Of a stretch of 64,000 nucleotides of DNA, positions 9,296 to 16,437 are shown piece by piece. The DNA is from DATATV01 sp035551355. Its GTDB lineage: Bacteria; Actinomycetota; Actinomycetes; Mycobacteriales; Pseudonocardiaceae. The first letter of the stretch is position 1. The number at the start of each line of letters is the position of its first letter. The position numbers were made by a program, and so were the translations under genes. The stretch spans positions 4,915-68,914 of the forward strand of contig DASZNF010000137.1 in the NCBI GenBank assembly GCA_035551355.1, in the 5' to 3' direction. Under the pieces are notes generated by a model. The model made no database searches. It was not told the DNA's origin and was given only the letters and a program-made list of their open reading frames with translations.

Positions 9296-9342
9296 TTGTG
9301 CGTGTCACAGACACCGTCTACAACAGTGGGGACAACGTTGTC
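9296..9342 (+). promoter_or_regulatory. Candidate promoter and LacI-type operator for the sugar ABC operon
   Basis: TTGTGC (9296-9301), a 17-base spacer and TACAAC (9319-9324) form a plausible -35/-10 pair. Immediately downstream, at the expected transcription start, lies the perfect 12-bp palindrome gacaacgttgtc (9331-9342). A repressor bound there would block initiation. The LacI-family gene at 12473 is the natural candidate; this link is inference. Confidence 0.55.
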
Positions 9343-9381
9343 TCGGGGCGATCAGGTTTCGGACTTGGAAGGAACCGTGGG

Positions 9382-10479
9382 ATGGGAAAACGTGGTGCGA
9401 CGGGGCGCCGGTCCCTGATTCGAGGAGTCACCTTCGCGGCGGTGGCGCTGGCGGGCGCTGCCTGCCTGGCCGCCTGTGGCTCGGGCGGGAGCTCGTCCGG
9501 CCGGGCCGGTGTCTCGCTCATTCTCAAGACCCTGTCCAATCCCTACTTCGTGTCCATGGAGAACGACGCCAAGAAGGAGGCGGCCAAGGACAACGTCTCG
9601 CTCACCGTCGCGGCCGGCCAGTCCGACGGTGACACGCAGACCCAGATCACCGCCATCGACAACGCCATCGCGCGTGGCGACCAGGGCATTCTGATCACCA
9701 TCAACGGGAACGCGGTCAATGCCGAGCTCCAAAAGGCCCGGCAGGCTGGGCTTTACATCATCGCGCTGGACACCGCGCCGACCCCGCCCAGCGTCGCGGA
9801 CATCACCTACGCCACCGACAACGAAGCGGCCGGGAAGCTGATCGGGCAGTACACGGCCGCCCGGCTCAACGGGGCGAAGGCCGTTGTCGCCATGCTCGAC
9901 CTGTTCAACAACCAGGTCGTTTCCGTTGACACGTCACGGGATCACGGGTTCCTGGAAGGCTTGGGCATCGATCCGGGCTCCAAGACGCAGAACGGGCAGG
10001 AAGCCAAGTCGGGCAACTACACCGCAGGCAAGGGCGGCGCCTACACCATCGCCTGTCACCAGCCCACCACCGGCGCCATCCCGGGCGGCAAGACCGCCAT
10101 GGAGAACTGCTTGTCCGCCAACGGAAACATCAACGTCGTCTACACCATCAACGAGCCGGCCGCGGACGGCGCCATCCAGGCGTTGCAGGCCGCGGGCAAG
10201 ACGGGCGTTCTGGTGGTCACCATCGACGGGAGCTGCCAGTACATCAACAGCCTGGTCAAGACGGGCACGGTGGCCGCGGATTCGGTGCAGTATCCGGGAA
10301 AGATGGCCGCCCTGGGCGTGCAGACGATTTCCTCGCTCGCGCACGGTGGCAAGAAGCCCGCGCTCCCCGCCGGTCAGGACTTCATCAACACCGGCACCGC
10401 GTTGACCACGGGGACGCCGGTCGCCGGGGTCACCAGCGAGACTCCGGCCCAGGCCGGGACCGCCTGTTGGGGTAGCTGA
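9382..10479 (+). CDS. Sugar ABC transporter substrate-binding lipoprotein (ribose/fructose type)
   Basis: A periplasmic-binding-protein type 1 (Peripla_BP_4) of about 365 residues. It starts with a basic region and hydrophobic stretch ending in the lipobox LAAC, so it should be a lipid-anchored surface receptor. The mature part has the family look: SLILKTLSNPYFVSMENDAKKEA, a TQITAIDNAIARGDQGILI segment, and GVLVVTIDGSCQYINSL. The ATG at 9382 follows GGAAGGAACC; the longer ORF start at 9289 lies within the promoter region. It is followed by a permease and a single-domain ATPase, the FrcBCA arrangement. Fructose is a plausible ligand because a GH32 fragment lies at the end of the locus, but the ligand is not shown by sequence. 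Confidence 0.88.
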   Translation: MGKRGATGRRSLIRGVTFAAVALAGAACLAACGSGGSSSGRAGVSLILKTLSNPYFVSMENDAKKEAAKDNVSLTVAAGQSDGDTQTQITAIDNAIARGDQGILITINGNAVNAELQKARQAGLYIIALDTAPTPPSVADITYATDNEAAGKLIGQYTAARLNGAKAVVAMLDLFNNQVVSVDTSRDHGFLEGLGIDPGSKTQNGQEAKSGNYTAGKGGAYTIACHQPTTGAIPGGKTAMENCLSANGNINVVYTINEPAADGAIQALQAAGKTGVLVVTIDGSCQYINSLVKTGTVAADSVQYPGKMAALGVQTISSLAHGGKKPALPAGQDFINTGTALTTGTPVAGVTSETPAQAGTACWGS

Positions 10480-10543
10480 CCCCTCGATCTCCTCGTCCGC
10501 GCGGGTTCGCTCGCGCGGGCGAGGATCTGAAACCGAGAAAAGA

Positions 10544-11578
10544 ATGGGCACGCTCATGTCCCAGACGGTCGAAGCGTCCAGTGCCACCGACGACGTTCTG
10601 CGTCCACGCAACACCCCGGGCCGCCGGCTGCACGGCCTGCTGCACCGGATGCCCGCGTTGTCCCCGCTCGTCGTGCTGATCATCGCCTGTGTCATTTTCA
10701 CCCTGGCCAATCCGCGCTTCGTCCGGCCACAGAACCTGTCCATCCTGCTGCAACAGGCCGCGGTGGTCGGGTCGCTCGCGGTCGGGCAGACGCTGGTCAT
10801 CCTCACCGCGGGCATCGACCTGTCGGTCGGCGCGATCATGGTGCTGGCCTGCCTGGTGATGGGCAAGCTCGGCGCGGGGGGCATGCCCGGCCCGGTCGCC
10901 TTCCTCATCGGGTTCTTTCTTTCCGTGCTGGCCGCGTTCCTCAACGGGCTGCTGGTCACGCGCATCAAACTTCCGCCGTTCATCGTCACGCTCGGCACGC
11001 TGAGCATCTTCACCGCACTGAGCCTGATCTACGCCCAGGGGCAGACGATTACCTTGAACGGCCACAGCTTTCTCACCTGGACCGGCACCACGATCCAAAT
11101 AGGACGGTTCGGGCTGACTGTCGGAGTGTTGCTGATGTTGTTGCTGTACGTGGGATTCGCCTACGCGCTGCGGCAGACGGCATGGGGGCGACATCTCTAC
11201 GCCACCGGCAACGATCCAGAGGCGGCGCGGCTGGCCGGCGTGCGCACCAACCGGGTGCTGCTGTCCGCCTACGTCGTCGCGGGCGCGGTGTTCGGGATCG
11301 CGGCCTGGATTCTGGTCGGCCGGATCTCCGGCGCCGATCCGAACGCCGGGCTCAACGCCAACCTGGAGAGCATCACCGCCGTGGTCATCGGCGGCACCAG
11401 TCTGTTCGGTGGACGCGGCGCGGTCGTCGGCTCGCTGATCGGCGCGTTGATCGTGCAGGTGTTCGACAACGGCCTCGCGTTGATCGGGGTCGACCCCAAC
11501 TATCAGGTGCTGGCCGTGGGCGTTCTGGTGATCATCGCGGTGGCCGCCGACCAGTGGATCCGGAGCGTGAAGTCATGA
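10544..11578 (+). CDS. Sugar ABC transporter permease (RbsC/FrcC-like)
   Basis: A 344-residue polytopic membrane protein of the BPD_transp_2 family. Signature regions are NLSILLQQAAVVGSLAVGQTLVILTAGIDLSVGAIM, summarised by its GIDLSVG motif, a later TLGTLSIFTAL, the cytosolic loop YATGNDPEAARLAGV that contacts the ATPase, and VVIGGTSLFGGRGAVVGS. These are typical of ribose, xylose and fructose importers. It lies 64 bases after the binding-protein gene and overlaps the ATPase gene by four bases (ATGA), so the three genes form one operon. The start ATG 10544 follows a purine-rich gagaaaaga; an ATG 12 bases further on is less well placed. Confidence 0.9.
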   Translation: MGTLMSQTVEASSATDDVLRPRNTPGRRLHGLLHRMPALSPLVVLIIACVIFTLANPRFVRPQNLSILLQQAAVVGSLAVGQTLVILTAGIDLSVGAIMVLACLVMGKLGAGGMPGPVAFLIGFFLSVLAAFLNGLLVTRIKLPPFIVTLGTLSIFTALSLIYAQGQTITLNGHSFLTWTGTTIQIGRFGLTVGVLLMLLLYVGFAYALRQTAWGRHLYATGNDPEAARLAGVRTNRVLLSAYVVAGAVFGIAAWILVGRISGADPNAGLNANLESITAVVIGGTSLFGGRGAVVGSLIGALIVQVFDNGLALIGVDPNYQVLAVGVLVIIAVAADQWIRSVKS

Positions 11579-12399
11579 GCACGCCGGTGTTGCAGGCCCG
11601 GGGACTGGTCAAGATGTTCGGGCACGTGGTCGGGTTGGACGGCGTGGACCTCACGCTGCACTCCGGCGAGGTGCTCGCGGTCATCGGCGACAACGGCGCG
11701 GGCAAGTCCACGCTGATCAAATGCCTGTCCGGGGCGATGATCCCGGACGCGGGCAGCATCCTGGTCGACGGTTCGCCGGTCAGTTTCCGCAGCACCCAGG
11801 ACGCCCGGGCCGCGGGCATCGAGACCGTGTACCAAACGCTTGCGGTCGCCCCGGCCCTGGACATCGCCAGCAACCTGTTCCTGGCCCGCGAACAGCGCCG
11901 GCCGGGCATTCTCGGCTCGGTGTTCCGCATGCTCGACACCGGTGGGATGAAGAAGCAGGCCAGCGAGCGCATCGACGAGCTGGGCATCACCACGCTGCAG
12001 AACATCAACCAGGCGGTGGAAACGCTGTCCGGCGGCCAACGGCAGGCGGTCGCGGTGGCGCGGGCAGCCGCGTTCGGCAGCAAGGTGGTCATCCTGGACG
12101 AGCCGACCGCGGCACTCGGCGTGCGGGAGACCGGTCAGGTGCTCACTCTGGTGCGGGATCTGCGCGAGCGCGGCCTCGGCGTGATCCTGGTCAGCCACAA
12201 CATGCCCAACGTGTTCGAGGTGGCCGACCGGGTGCACATCCAGCGGCTGGGCCGGTGCGTCGGGGTGGTCACGCCGCAGTCGCACACGGCGGCGGAGGCG
12301 GTGGCGATCATGACCGGCGCGGCCCGGTTGGCGGACACCGAACCCGGAGACGGCGCGCGGCAGGCCGATCCGACCGCTGACTCCGGGCGTTCCCGCTGA
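11575..12399 (+). CDS. Sugar ABC transporter ATP-binding protein (single domain)
   Basis: A 274-residue ABC ATPase with Walker A GDNGAGKST, Q-loop in YQTLAVAP, signature LSGGQRQ, Walker B VVILDEP and the switch-histidine segment VILVSHN. RbsA-type ATPases have two fused domains, whereas this one has only one, as in FrcA of fructose importers. It begins at ATG 11575 inside the permease stop codon, which implies translational coupling. The C-terminal ~25 residues are polar and not conserved. The transporter is predicted to import a monosaccharide with the upstream lipoprotein and permease. Confidence 0.9.
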   Translation: MSTPVLQARGLVKMFGHVVGLDGVDLTLHSGEVLAVIGDNGAGKSTLIKCLSGAMIPDAGSILVDGSPVSFRSTQDARAAGIETVYQTLAVAPALDIASNLFLAREQRRPGILGSVFRMLDTGGMKKQASERIDELGITTLQNINQAVETLSGGQRQAVAVARAAAFGSKVVILDEPTAALGVRETGQVLTLVRDLRERGLGVILVSHNMPNVFEVADRVHIQRLGRCVGVVTPQSHTAAEAVAIMTGAARLADTEPGDGARQADPTADSGRSR

Positions 12400-12472
12400 T
12401 CGCAATGCATCCTGGTGACACGCGTGCGGCGCGGCCGCGCGCCGGCTCGCAGCGGGCAACGGGAGGACGAGG

Positions 12473-13510
12473 GTGCATCCAGCGTCGGACTCCGGCGAGC
12501 GCCGGGACCGGCCGACCATGCGGGACGTGGCGGCGCTCGCCGGAGTGGGCATCAAGACGGTGTCCCGGGTGGTCAACGGAGTGTCCACGGTCGACCCGGA
12601 ACTGGCCGAGCGGGTGCGGGCCGCCGCCGCGAAACTGGGCTACCGGCCCAATCTCACCGCGGCCAACCTGCGCCGCACCGGCGGGCGTACCAACACCATC
12701 GGGCTGCTGCTGGAGGATCTGAGCAATCCGTACTCCTCGGCGGTGCTGCGCGCGGTGGAGGACTACGCCCGGGACCGCAAGGTGCTGGTGCTGGCCGGCA
12801 GCCTGGACGAGGACCCGCAGCGGGAGCGGGAGCTGACCCGGGCGTTGATCGACCGGCGGGTGGACGGGCTGATCATCATGCCCGCGGCGCACGATCACCG
12901 CTGGGTGCTGACCGAACAGCTGGCCGGGATGTCGTTCGTGTTCGTCGACCGGCCGCCCTCGCCGCTGTTGGCCGACGCCATCGTGTCGGACAACCGGGGC
13001 GGCGCGCGGGCCGCGGTGGAGCACGTGCTGCGGGTGCGGCGGAGACCGATCGCGTATCTGGGCGACGATCTGGGGATTTTCACGGCGCGGGAACGGTTTT
13101 CCGGGTTCACCGACGCGATGGACGCGGCCGGGGTGGACGCGACGGATCGGCTGGTGCGGCACGGCCTGCGCACGGCGGAACAGGCCCGGCGGGCCACGCT
13201 GGAACTGCTGGACCAGCGGCCGCCGGAGGGCATTTTCACCAGCCAGAACCTGGTGACCATCGGGGTGGTGGAGGCGCTGCACGAGCGCGCCGCGCAGCAG
13301 CGGATCGCGGTGGTCGGGTTCGACGACATTCCGCTGGCCACGGTGGTGCGGCCGGGGGTCACGGTGATGGCGCAGGACCCGGCCGCGGTGGGGCGGGAGG
13401 CGGTGCGGCGGCTGTTCGATCGGATGGCCGGGGATTCCTCGCCGCCGCGGGTGCACGTGGTGCCGACCCGGCTGATCATGCGCGGCTCCGGCGAGCTCCC
13501 TGCGGAATAA
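12473..13510 (+). CDS. LacI-family transcriptional regulator
   Basis: A 345-residue repressor. The N-terminal helix-turn-helix reads TMRDVAALAGVGIKTVSRVVNG, shortened here to its key element VGIKTVSRVVNG. A hinge helix follows (RPNLTAANLRR), and the rest is a periplasmic-binding-like ligand domain (NTIGLLLEDLSNPY, a DGLIIMPA strand, VVGFDDIPLA). The GTG at 12473 is preceded by GGGAGGA. It follows the ATPase gene by 73 bases in the same direction and likely belongs to the operon, so it would be autoregulated through the palindrome at 9331-9342 (inference). The inducer is presumably the transported sugar. Confidence 0.9.
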   Translation: MHPASDSGERRDRPTMRDVAALAGVGIKTVSRVVNGVSTVDPELAERVRAAAAKLGYRPNLTAANLRRTGGRTNTIGLLLEDLSNPYSSAVLRAVEDYARDRKVLVLAGSLDEDPQRERELTRALIDRRVDGLIIMPAAHDHRWVLTEQLAGMSFVFVDRPPSPLLADAIVSDNRGGARAAVEHVLRVRRRPIAYLGDDLGIFTARERFSGFTDAMDAAGVDATDRLVRHGLRTAEQARRATLELLDQRPPEGIFTSQNLVTIGVVEALHERAAQQRIAVVGFDDIPLATVVRPGVTVMAQDPAAVGREAVRRLFDRMAGDSSPPRVHVVPTRLIMRGSGELPAE

Positions 13511-13541
13511 GGGAATCCGGGCAACCGGGGGAGCGTTGGCC

Positions 13542-13588
13542 TGCGCGGTTGCGCGGTTGCGCGGTTGCGCGGTTGCGCGGTTGCGCGG
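13542..13588. repeat. Tandem 8-bp repeat, about six copies
   Basis: The unit tgcgcggt is repeated perfectly five times (13542-13581), followed by a sixth copy that differs at its last base. It lies directly after the LacI stop codon and beside the truncated GH32 gene. Slippage could expand or shrink it. No CRISPR-type spacers are present. Confidence 0.9.
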
Positions 13589-13613
13589 GCGGACGGGTCG
13601 GGTCAGGGCCAGA

Positions 13614-13907
13614 TGGAGCTGAGGTGCCAGGGATGGCCACCGGAAGTTGTTTCCAGTGCACCAGGTCGGTGCTGACCGCGTGTCCCCAGGAGATGTTGCC
13701 CCAGGCGTTGCCGGACGGGTTGTACTGGAAGAACAGGTGGTACTCGCCGTTGGCGTAGATCAACCCGGTGGGGTCGTTGATCCAGTTTTCGGCCGGAGTG
13801 AAGTGGAACTGCGGCCGGTACGGCTCGTGGTAGGCGCGGGAGCGGTGGCGGGTGGCGCCGCCGGGGAGGATCAGGCCGAGGCCCAGCGTCACGGTCAGCA
13901 GGGCCAC
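13614..13907 (-). pseudogene. Truncated GH32 (levanase/fructan hydrolase-like) gene
   Basis: On the minus strand about 95 residues read as a short hydrophobic leader followed by the N-terminus of a GH32 enzyme: YRPQFHFTPAENWINDPTG contains the nucleophile aspartate of the WxNDPxG box, then GEYHLFFQYNP, WGNISWGHAVSTDLVHW and LPVAI. Homology stops there, while intact GH32 proteins run for 400 residues or more. The frame continues only into the tandem repeat and repetitive arginine-proline codons. It is therefore a 3'-truncated gene. Its presence beside a fructose-type ABC importer and a LacI regulator suggests a former fructan utilisation locus. Confidence 0.8.
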
Positions 13908-13967
13908 GACCCGGTGCGGTAAGGGAAAACGGGGGCATCCGGACCCTCCCCGGAAGCGGTCAGGCGG

Positions 13968-14879
13968 TCAGCTCTGCGCTGATTTGACGTTGGAGAACCA
14001 GCTTTCCGGGCCGCCGCCGTTGACTCCGACCGAGTCGTAGTACTCCCAGCCGGCCACCCCGGCGAAGTCGGAGTGCTCGCCGACCAGCGACCGGATGGTG
14101 TTCGCGAGCGTGCCCGGATCGACGTAGCCCGAGCAGTTGGCCGAGTTGGTCACCGTGCCGGCCACCACGCGGGACGCGGCGAACCCGTTGCCGATCACGC
14201 TGTCGTAGTTCGAGGTGTTCGCGAGACTGCCCCAGCCGCAGTAGAACTGCGCGTTGTACCAGCTGATCTGCGAACCCAGGTCGCTTTCCAGCTGTTTGTA
14301 GCTGAATCCGCCGGAGAATGCGCTGCCGCCGGACAGATCGGTGGCCACCGGGGCCAGGGTGATCACGAAGGAACTGCCGAAATCGGTGCGCAGCTGGGAA
14401 ATCAGGTGCTCGGTGTCGGCCAGTGAGAACGTTTCCTCGATGTCCAGGTCGACGCCGTTGAAATGGTAGGTCTGCAGGGTGGTCTTCAACAGGTTGTAAT
14501 AGGTGTTGAAATCATTGTGCAGGTTGGCGTAGCTGCCCTGCGCGGCCCCGCCGAGCATGGCCTCCACCCGGACGCCGGAGGACTGCAGCGCGGACAGATC
14601 GGTCCACATCTGATTGAAGCTGCTGTCCGAGGGCGGCAGGTCGTTGAGGTGCACGGTGCCGTCGCTGTTCAGGTGGAACGCGGCCACCTCGATGTCGGTG
14701 GCGATCCCGGCCAGCGGGCTTGGCGAGACGTAGGAACCGTTGTTGGACTGGGTCTGGTAGTAGGCGACCACGTGGCCGTTCGCCGCCGCGGTGGCGCCCG
14801 GTGCGGCCAGCACGCCCGCGACGCAGGCGGTGACGACGGCCAGCAGGGCGATCCGGATCCGGCGCGCGGTACGGGACAT
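13968..14879 (-). CDS. Secreted GH18 family chitinase-like glycosidase
   Basis: A 303-residue secreted protein. The Sec signal peptide covers about residues 1-32 (basic start, hydrophobic core, APGATAAA). The catalytic strand is FNGVDLDIEE, giving the GH18 DxDxE residues D144, D146 and E148; the first aspartate of the usual DGxDxDxE is asparagine. FYCGWGS and AGWEYYDS match later barrel strands. GH18 enzymes cut chitin or related N-acetylglucosamine polymers, though endo-beta-N-acetylglucosaminidase activity is also possible. The start ATG 14879 follows AAGGAG with good spacing. A DasR-type operator lies 22 bases upstream, so it should respond to amino sugars. Confidence 0.86.
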   Translation of the reverse strand: MSRTARRIRIALLAVVTACVAGVLAAPGATAAANGHVVAYYQTQSNNGSYVSPSPLAGIATDIEVAAFHLNSDGTVHLNDLPPSDSSFNQMWTDLSALQSSGVRVEAMLGGAAQGSYANLHNDFNTYYNLLKTTLQTYHFNGVDLDIEETFSLADTEHLISQLRTDFGSSFVITLAPVATDLSGGSAFSGGFSYKQLESDLGSQISWYNAQFYCGWGSLANTSNYDSVIGNGFAASRVVAGTVTNSANCSGYVDPGTLANTIRSLVGEHSDFAGVAGWEYYDSVGVNGGGPESWFSNVKSAQS

Positions 14880-14900
14880 GCGGCTCTCCTTGATCGGCAT

Positions 14901-14916
14901 CGTGGTCCAGACCACG
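14901..14916. promoter_or_regulatory. DasR-type operator (dre) before the GH18 gene
   Basis: The sequence cgtggtccagaccacg is a perfect 16-bp palindrome and closely matches the DasR consensus actggtctagaccact, with core GGTC-N2-GACC. It lies immediately upstream of the chitinase-like gene's Shine-Dalgarno region. It overlaps a possible -10 (TACCGT on the minus strand). Confidence 0.8.
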
Positions 14917-14970
14917 GTAGGCACCGATCGGCGCGGGCCGCTTCCACTGTGAATATCCTGACCAGTTCTG

Positions 14971-16203
14971 TCATACCGGATTGAGCACCACGGGCAGCGC
15001 GCGATGCCCGTTGGAGATGAACGAGTCGATATGCGCCAGCTGGGACACCGGCACCGCGAACGCCATATCCGGAAAGCGTTCGAACAACGCGGGCAACGCG
15101 ATCGTCGCCTCCAGCCGGGCCAATGGCGCGCCGAGACAGAAATGCACGCCGTAACCGAACGCGAGGTGGTTCTTCTCGGCCCGGGTCAGGTCGAATTCGT
15201 CGGCGTCGGTGCCATGCTGCACCGGATCGCGCCCGGCCGCGGCGTACCCGGCCAGGATCGCCTCGCCCTGGTGGATCACCACCCCGTCGATCGTGATGTC
15301 CTCGGTCGCGTAGCGCAGCGGCAGGTGCGCCACCGGGGCCTGCCAGCGCAGCGTCTCCTCGATCACGCCGGTCCAGTCACCCCGCCCGGCCCGCAGCGCG
15401 GCCAGCTGCTTGGGGTGGCCCAGCAGCGCGGCGATGGCCTGGTCCAGCAGGTTCACCGTGGTTTCGTGGCCGGCGGCGATGAACAGCAGCAACGTGTCGC
15501 CGAGTTCGGCCTCGGACAGCCGGGAGCCGTCGTCCTCGTCCCGGGCCGAGATCAGCGCGCTGGCCAGGTCGTCGCCCGGGGTGGCGCGCTTGCGGGCCAG
15601 CAGTTCGGACAGGGTGGCGTACATGCCCTGCTGGCTGGCCAGTGCCTCGGCCGGGCTGCTGGCGGTGCGGAAGATGCCGTCCACCGCACTGCGCAGGGCG
15701 GGCCGCAGGTCGTCGGGCAGCCCGAACAGGTGACAGATGACCTCGATCGGGATCGGGTAGGCGAAGCCCTCACGCAGGTCGGCGGCGTGCCCGGGGCGGG
15801 TGGCGGCCAGGGTGTCCAGCAACTCGGCGACGATCTCGGTGATCCTGGGCCGCAGCTCGGCCACCCGGCGCGCGGTGAACGCCCTGCCCGCCAGCGCCCG
15901 CAGCCGGGTGTGGTCGGGGCCGTAGGCGGTGAACATGTTGCGCACCGACACCCAGGTGTGCAGCGGCCAGTCGGCCGGGATGGCGCCGCCGGAGAACTCC
16001 GGCCAGTGCTGCCGGGCGTCCTTGGACACCCGGGGATCGGCCAGCAGCTGGCGGATCAGCCGGTAGCTGGTGACCGACCAGGCCAGCACGTCGCCGGGCA
16101 GCCGCACCGGCGTGATCGGGCCGCGTCGGCGCAGTGCGGCGTTTTCGGCATGGATGTCCTGTCCGCTCGGGTCGATGACCAGGGCGTTCGGTTCGCGCTC
16201 CAT
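14971..16203 (-). CDS. Cytochrome P450
   Basis: A soluble bacterial-type P450 of 410 residues. Visible motifs are the I-helix oxygen-activation site AGHETT, the K-helix EETLR, and the heme loop FGYGVHFCLG with the axial cysteine near residue 356. The N-terminal region FTAYGPDHTRLRALAGRAFT holds the C-helix heme-propionate contacts. It would need a ferredoxin and reductase encoded elsewhere; none is adjacent. The substrate is unknown. The start ATG 16203 has GGGGGAG seven bases upstream; the longer ORF from 16227 is less likely. It stands alone between two secreted glycosidase genes. Confidence 0.93.
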   Translation of the reverse strand: MEREPNALVIDPSGQDIHAENAALRRRGPITPVRLPGDVLAWSVTSYRLIRQLLADPRVSKDARQHWPEFSGGAIPADWPLHTWVSVRNMFTAYGPDHTRLRALAGRAFTARRVAELRPRITEIVAELLDTLAATRPGHAADLREGFAYPIPIEVICHLFGLPDDLRPALRSAVDGIFRTASSPAEALASQQGMYATLSELLARKRATPGDDLASALISARDEDDGSRLSEAELGDTLLLFIAAGHETTVNLLDQAIAALLGHPKQLAALRAGRGDWTGVIEETLRWQAPVAHLPLRYATEDITIDGVVIHQGEAILAGYAAAGRDPVQHGTDADEFDLTRAEKNHLAFGYGVHFCLGAPLARLEATIALPALFERFPDMAFAVPVSQLAHIDSFISNGHRALPVVLNPV

Positions 16204-16437
16204 CCGCCTGCTCCCCCAACTCGGCACCGGGATATTGCGACGTCTGGCAACGCTAGGGCGAGGGTGGACGGCCGGGTACCGCCGTCCGCCGCGCCGCCCG
16301 GCGACAACAGGCGCAGTCGGGAGCGAACGGTGGAGGCACCCGGCTGGAACGTTCAGCCGACCAGTTTCGGCGAACGCGCCGGCCCGATCCAGCGTTGAGT
16401 TCGGTGCTGGTTGACCAGCTCAAGCGGTTCGGCCGGT

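Noticed and set aside
11182..11574. Long N-terminal extension of the sugar ABC ATPase.
   Set aside because: This stretch is the shadow of the permease gene; the ATG at 11575 overlaps the permease stop and begins the ATPase homology.
13542..13588. Possible CRISPR array.
   Set aside because: The unit is only 8 bp, with no spacers and no cas genes.
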